Positions 61,453-64,000 of a stretch of 64,000 nt of DNA are shown here, piece by piece. The stretch spans positions 32,077,523 through 32,141,522 of the forward strand of contig OY829543.1 in the NCBI GenBank assembly GCA_963691705.1, given 5' to 3'. This DNA comes from Viola odorata (taxonomy: Eukaryota > Streptophyta > Magnoliopsida > Malpighiales > Violaceae). The position numbers were made by a program, and so were the translations under genes. How positions within the stretch are numbered: position 1 is the stretch's first letter; the number at the start of each line of letters is the position of its first letter. The notes beneath the pieces were generated by a model that saw nothing but the letters and a program-made list of their open reading frames with translations, did no database searches and was not told the origin of the DNA.

Positions 61453-63114
61453 GATTTTGAAGTATAAGGGTAATATGATCATTTTGTCATATTTACGAAA
61501 ACAATTTAATACAAATACAAGAAATGAATTCAAATTGAAATATAAAATTCTAAAGTCCGGTTCATCAAGTCTATAGCCTTGAGAAAAATTCTATAGTTAA
61601 TTTCGACAAGTTTTTACCCTTGGAAAAAATTCTTACCATAAAATTGAGATATTGAAGAAAAAAATAAGTAAAATGGTCAATTTCACATTTATATTTCCTC
61701 ATTTATTGGAAAAAAACTAAAATTTCACTAAAAAAATTGATAATTGAAATCCAAAATTCTAGAGTACATTTCTAGAAATTTATACCCTTAGAATTGTTTT
61801 TTTCAATAAATTGGAGAGATTTTGGAGTAGAAGGGTAACATGATCATTTTGTCATATTTAAGAGAACAATTTAATACAAATACAAAAAAAGAATTCAAAT
61901 TGAAATATAAAATTCTAAAGTCCGTCTCATCAAGTCTATAGCCTTGAGAAAAATTCTAGAGTTATTTTCGACAAGTTTTTACCCTTGGAAAAAATTCTTA
62001 CCATAAAATTGAGATATTGAAGAAAAAAATGAGTAAAATAGTCATTTTCATATTTCACTAAAAAAAATTAATAATTGAAATCCAAAATTCTAGAGTCCAT
62101 TTCTAGAAATTTATATACTTTGGAAATATTTTTTTGCTATAAATTTGAGAGATTTTGAAGTAGAAGGGTAACATGATCATTTTGTCATATTTAAGAAAAC
62201 AATTTAATACAAATACAAAAAAAGAATTCAAATTGAAATATAAAATTCTAGAGTCCATCTCATCAAGCTATAGCCTTGAAAAAAATTCTAGAGTTAATTT
62301 CGACAAGTTTTTACCGTTGGAAAAAATTCTTACCATAAAATTGAGATATTGAAGAAACAAATGAGTAAAATTGTCATTTTAAAATTTCACCCAAAAAAAT
62401 TGATAATTGAAATCCAAAATTCTTGAGTCCATTTCTAGAAATTTATCCCCTTGCGAAATGTTTTTTGCTATAAATTGGAGAGATTTTGAAGTAGAAGGGT
62501 AGCATGGTCATTTTGTCATATTAAAGAAAAAGCTCTGATATAATTTCGATAGGTTTTTAACCTTGGAAAAAATTATTACCATAAAATTGAGATATTGAAG
62601 AAAAAAAAAAGTAAAATGCTCAAGTTCACATTTATATTCCCTCATTTATAGTAACAAAATTAAAATTTCACTAAAAAAAACTGATAATTGAAATTCAAAA
62701 TTCTAGAGTCTATTTCTAGAAATTTATACCCTTAGAAAATTTTTTTGCAATAAATTTTAGAGATTTTGGAGTAGAAGGGTAACATGATCATTTTGTTATA
62801 TTTAAGAGAACAATTTAATACAAATACAAAAAAAGAATTCAAATTGAAATATAAAATTATGGAGTCCATCTCATCAAGCTATAGCTTTGAGAAAAATTCT
62901 ATAGTCAATTTTCGACAAGTTTATACCCTTGAAAAAAAACTTTACCATAAAATTGAGATATTGAAGAAAAAAACGAGTAAAATGGTCATTTTCTCATTTA
63001 TAAGAAAAAAATAAAAAATTCACTCAAAAGAAATTGATAATTGAAATCCAAAATTCTAGAGTCCATTTCTAGAAATTTATACCCTTAGAATTATTTTTTC
63101 CTATAAATTGGACA
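61453..63114 (+). repeat. F2: five-monomer HOR (1662 bp), diverged
   Basis: Monomers start at 61453 (a), 61818 (b), 62151 (c), 62482 (d) and 62762 (e). It shares TTGCGAAATG, GGGTAGCATGG and AAAATTATTACC with F1. Private changes include TTTTTTTCAATAAATTGG in a, TTTTCATATTTCAC and TACTTTGGAAA in b, and TTTCGATAGG in d. Private changes per unit are more frequent than in B and D. Confidence 0.88.
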
Positions 63115-63833
63115 GATTTTGAAGTATAGGGGTAATATGATCATTTTGTCATATTTACGAAAACAATTTAATACAAATACAAGAAATGAATTCAAATTGA
63201 AATATAAAATTCTAAAGTCCGGTTCATCAAGTCTATAGCCTTGAGAAAAATTCTATAGTTAATTTCGACAAGTTTTTACCCTTGGAAAAAATTCTTACCA
63301 TAAAATTGAGATATTGAAGAAAAAAATAAGTAAAATGGTCAATTTCACATTTATATTTCCTCATTTATTGGAAAAAAACTAAAATTTCACTCAAAAAATT
63401 GATAATTGAAATCCAAAATTCTAGAGTACATTTCTAGAAATTTATACCCTTAGAATTGTTTTTTGCAATAAATTGGAGAGATTTTGGAGTAGACGGGTAA
63501 CATGATCATTTTGTCATATTTAAGAGAACAATTTAATACAAATACAAAAAAAGAATTCAAATTGAAATATAAAATTCTAGAGTCCATCTCATCAAGCTAT
63601 AGCCTTGAGAAAAATTCTATAGTCAATTTTCGACAAGTTTATACCCTTGAAAAAAAACTTTACCATAAAATTAAGATGTTGAAGAAAAAAAACAAGTAAA
63701 ATGGTTATTTTCTCATTTATAAGAAAAAAATAGAAAATTCACTCAAAACAAATTGAGAATTGAAATCCAAAATTCTAGAGTCCATTTCTAGAAATTTATA
63801 CCCTAAGATTTTTTTTTTGCTATAAATTGGACA
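63115..63833 (+). repeat. F3: type a monomer plus b/m4 fusion monomer
   Basis: 63115-63479 is type a. 63480-63833 starts as b (TTTAAGAGAACAATT), passes through c-like TCTAGAGTCCATCTCATC and e-like TATAGTCAATTTTCGAC, and ends as m4 (AAGATGTTGAAG, AACAAGTAAAATGG). GTAGACGGGTAAC at 63489 is a private change. The frame from 63502 gives a variant 65-codon product. Confidence 0.83.
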
Positions 63834-63990
63834 GATTTTGAAGTATAAGGGTAATATGGTCATTTTGCCATATTTACGAAAAGAATTTAATACAAATACA
63901 ACAAACGAATTAAAATTGAAATATAAAATTCTAAAGTCCGTCTCATCAAGTCTATAGCCTTGAGAAAAATTCTTACCATAAAATTTTAGA
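63834..63990 (+). repeat. Truncated m5-like monomer (157 bp) with two internal deletions
   Basis: It starts as m5 (GGTCATTTTGCC, CAACAAACGAATT). It then jumps from CTTGAGAAAAATTCT directly to TACCATAAAATT, losing one module of about 40 bp, and from there into TTTTAGAGATTTTGGAG, losing the whole beta. Both breaks lie where the modules or the alpha and beta ends resemble each other. The last ten bases of the window start another monomer. Confidence 0.85.
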
Positions 63991-64000
63991 GATTTTGGAG

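Larger units (their letters stand above)
1..64000 (+). repeat. A+T-rich satellite array with nested higher-order repeats
   Basis: About 198 full monomers of roughly 270-365 bp follow each other head to tail with no unrelated sequence between them. Each starts near GATTTTG[A/G]AGTA, and nearly all carry ATTTCTAGAAAT near the end of the beta subunit. The order of diagnostic monomer types repeats every 1662, 1995 or about 4173 bp. Corresponding HOR copies differ by only a few bases each, far less than neighbouring monomers within one HOR, which is the mark of homogenisation at HOR level. No gap, inversion or transposon insertion is visible, so every stretch without a gene in this window is satellite. 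A centromeric or pericentromeric location is inferred from family behaviour, not shown by the sequence. Confidence 0.98.

Noticed and set aside
1..64000. CRISPR array, because short direct repeats recur regularly
   Set aside because: The repeat unit is hundreds of bases long with no unique spacers, and no cas-like gene is present. This is a eukaryotic-type tandem satellite.
1..64000. CENP-B box (TTCG..A..CGGG pattern) in the monomers
   Set aside because: TTTCGACAAGTTTTTACCG gives the TTCG start but lacks the A and CGGG at the required spacing. I saw no better match on either strand.

Overview
The whole 64 kb window is one uninterrupted satellite DNA array. I see no credible protein-coding gene, RNA gene, transposon, CRISPR array or single-copy sequence. 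The sequence is strongly A+T-rich and made of head-to-tail repeats of about 270-365 bp, all in the same orientation and ordered into higher-order repeats (HORs) whose copies are almost identical. This is typical of a centromeric or pericentromeric satellite in a eukaryotic nuclear genome, assembled from long reads. The species cannot be named from the sequence. A recurring motif, GGGTAAAATGGTCATTTT, resembles wording I associate with plant intergenic repeats, but that is a weak hint.

The repeats are nested. (1) A module of about 40 bp (ATTCTAGAGT ... CCTTGGAAAAA) occurs twice in subunit alpha and once in subunit beta. (2) Alpha (about 195 bp) and beta (about 137-171 bp) are diverged relatives that together form a monomer of about 333 bp. 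(3) Five monomer types, a (365 bp), b (333), c (331), d (280) and e (353), form a 1662-bp HOR. (4) A 13-monomer HOR of about 4173 bp, m1-m13, can be read as four a-b-c-d-e cycles (20 monomers) shortened by fusions. (5) At the left edge three HORs of 5, 6 and 6 monomers form a 5652-bp superunit.

Layout: 1-7495, five- and six-monomer HORs (A0-A4). 7496-24187, four 13-mers (B1-B4). 24188-27509, two five-monomer HORs (C1, C2). 27510-40027, three 13-mers (D1-D3). 40028-58488, three rearranged 13-mers (E1 5116 bp, E2 6682 bp, E3 6663 bp). 58489-64000, diverged and mosaic five-monomer units ending in a truncated monomer (F0-F3).

The length changes fit unequal exchange between like monomers. C1/C2 equal a 13-mer minus 2511 bp (m2 fused to m10), and E2 carries the opposite 2510-bp gain (m10 fused to m2). 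E3 has a 2843-bp gain (m11 followed by m3). E1 has the same m11-m3 junction plus a 1899-bp loss (m2 fused to m8). Short open frames (65-95 codons) recur in the repeats, but they are broken in some copies and change length with poly-A length, so I do not call them genes. Monomer boundaries below use GATTTTG[A/G]AGTA as position 1 of each monomer. Identity statements are by eye.
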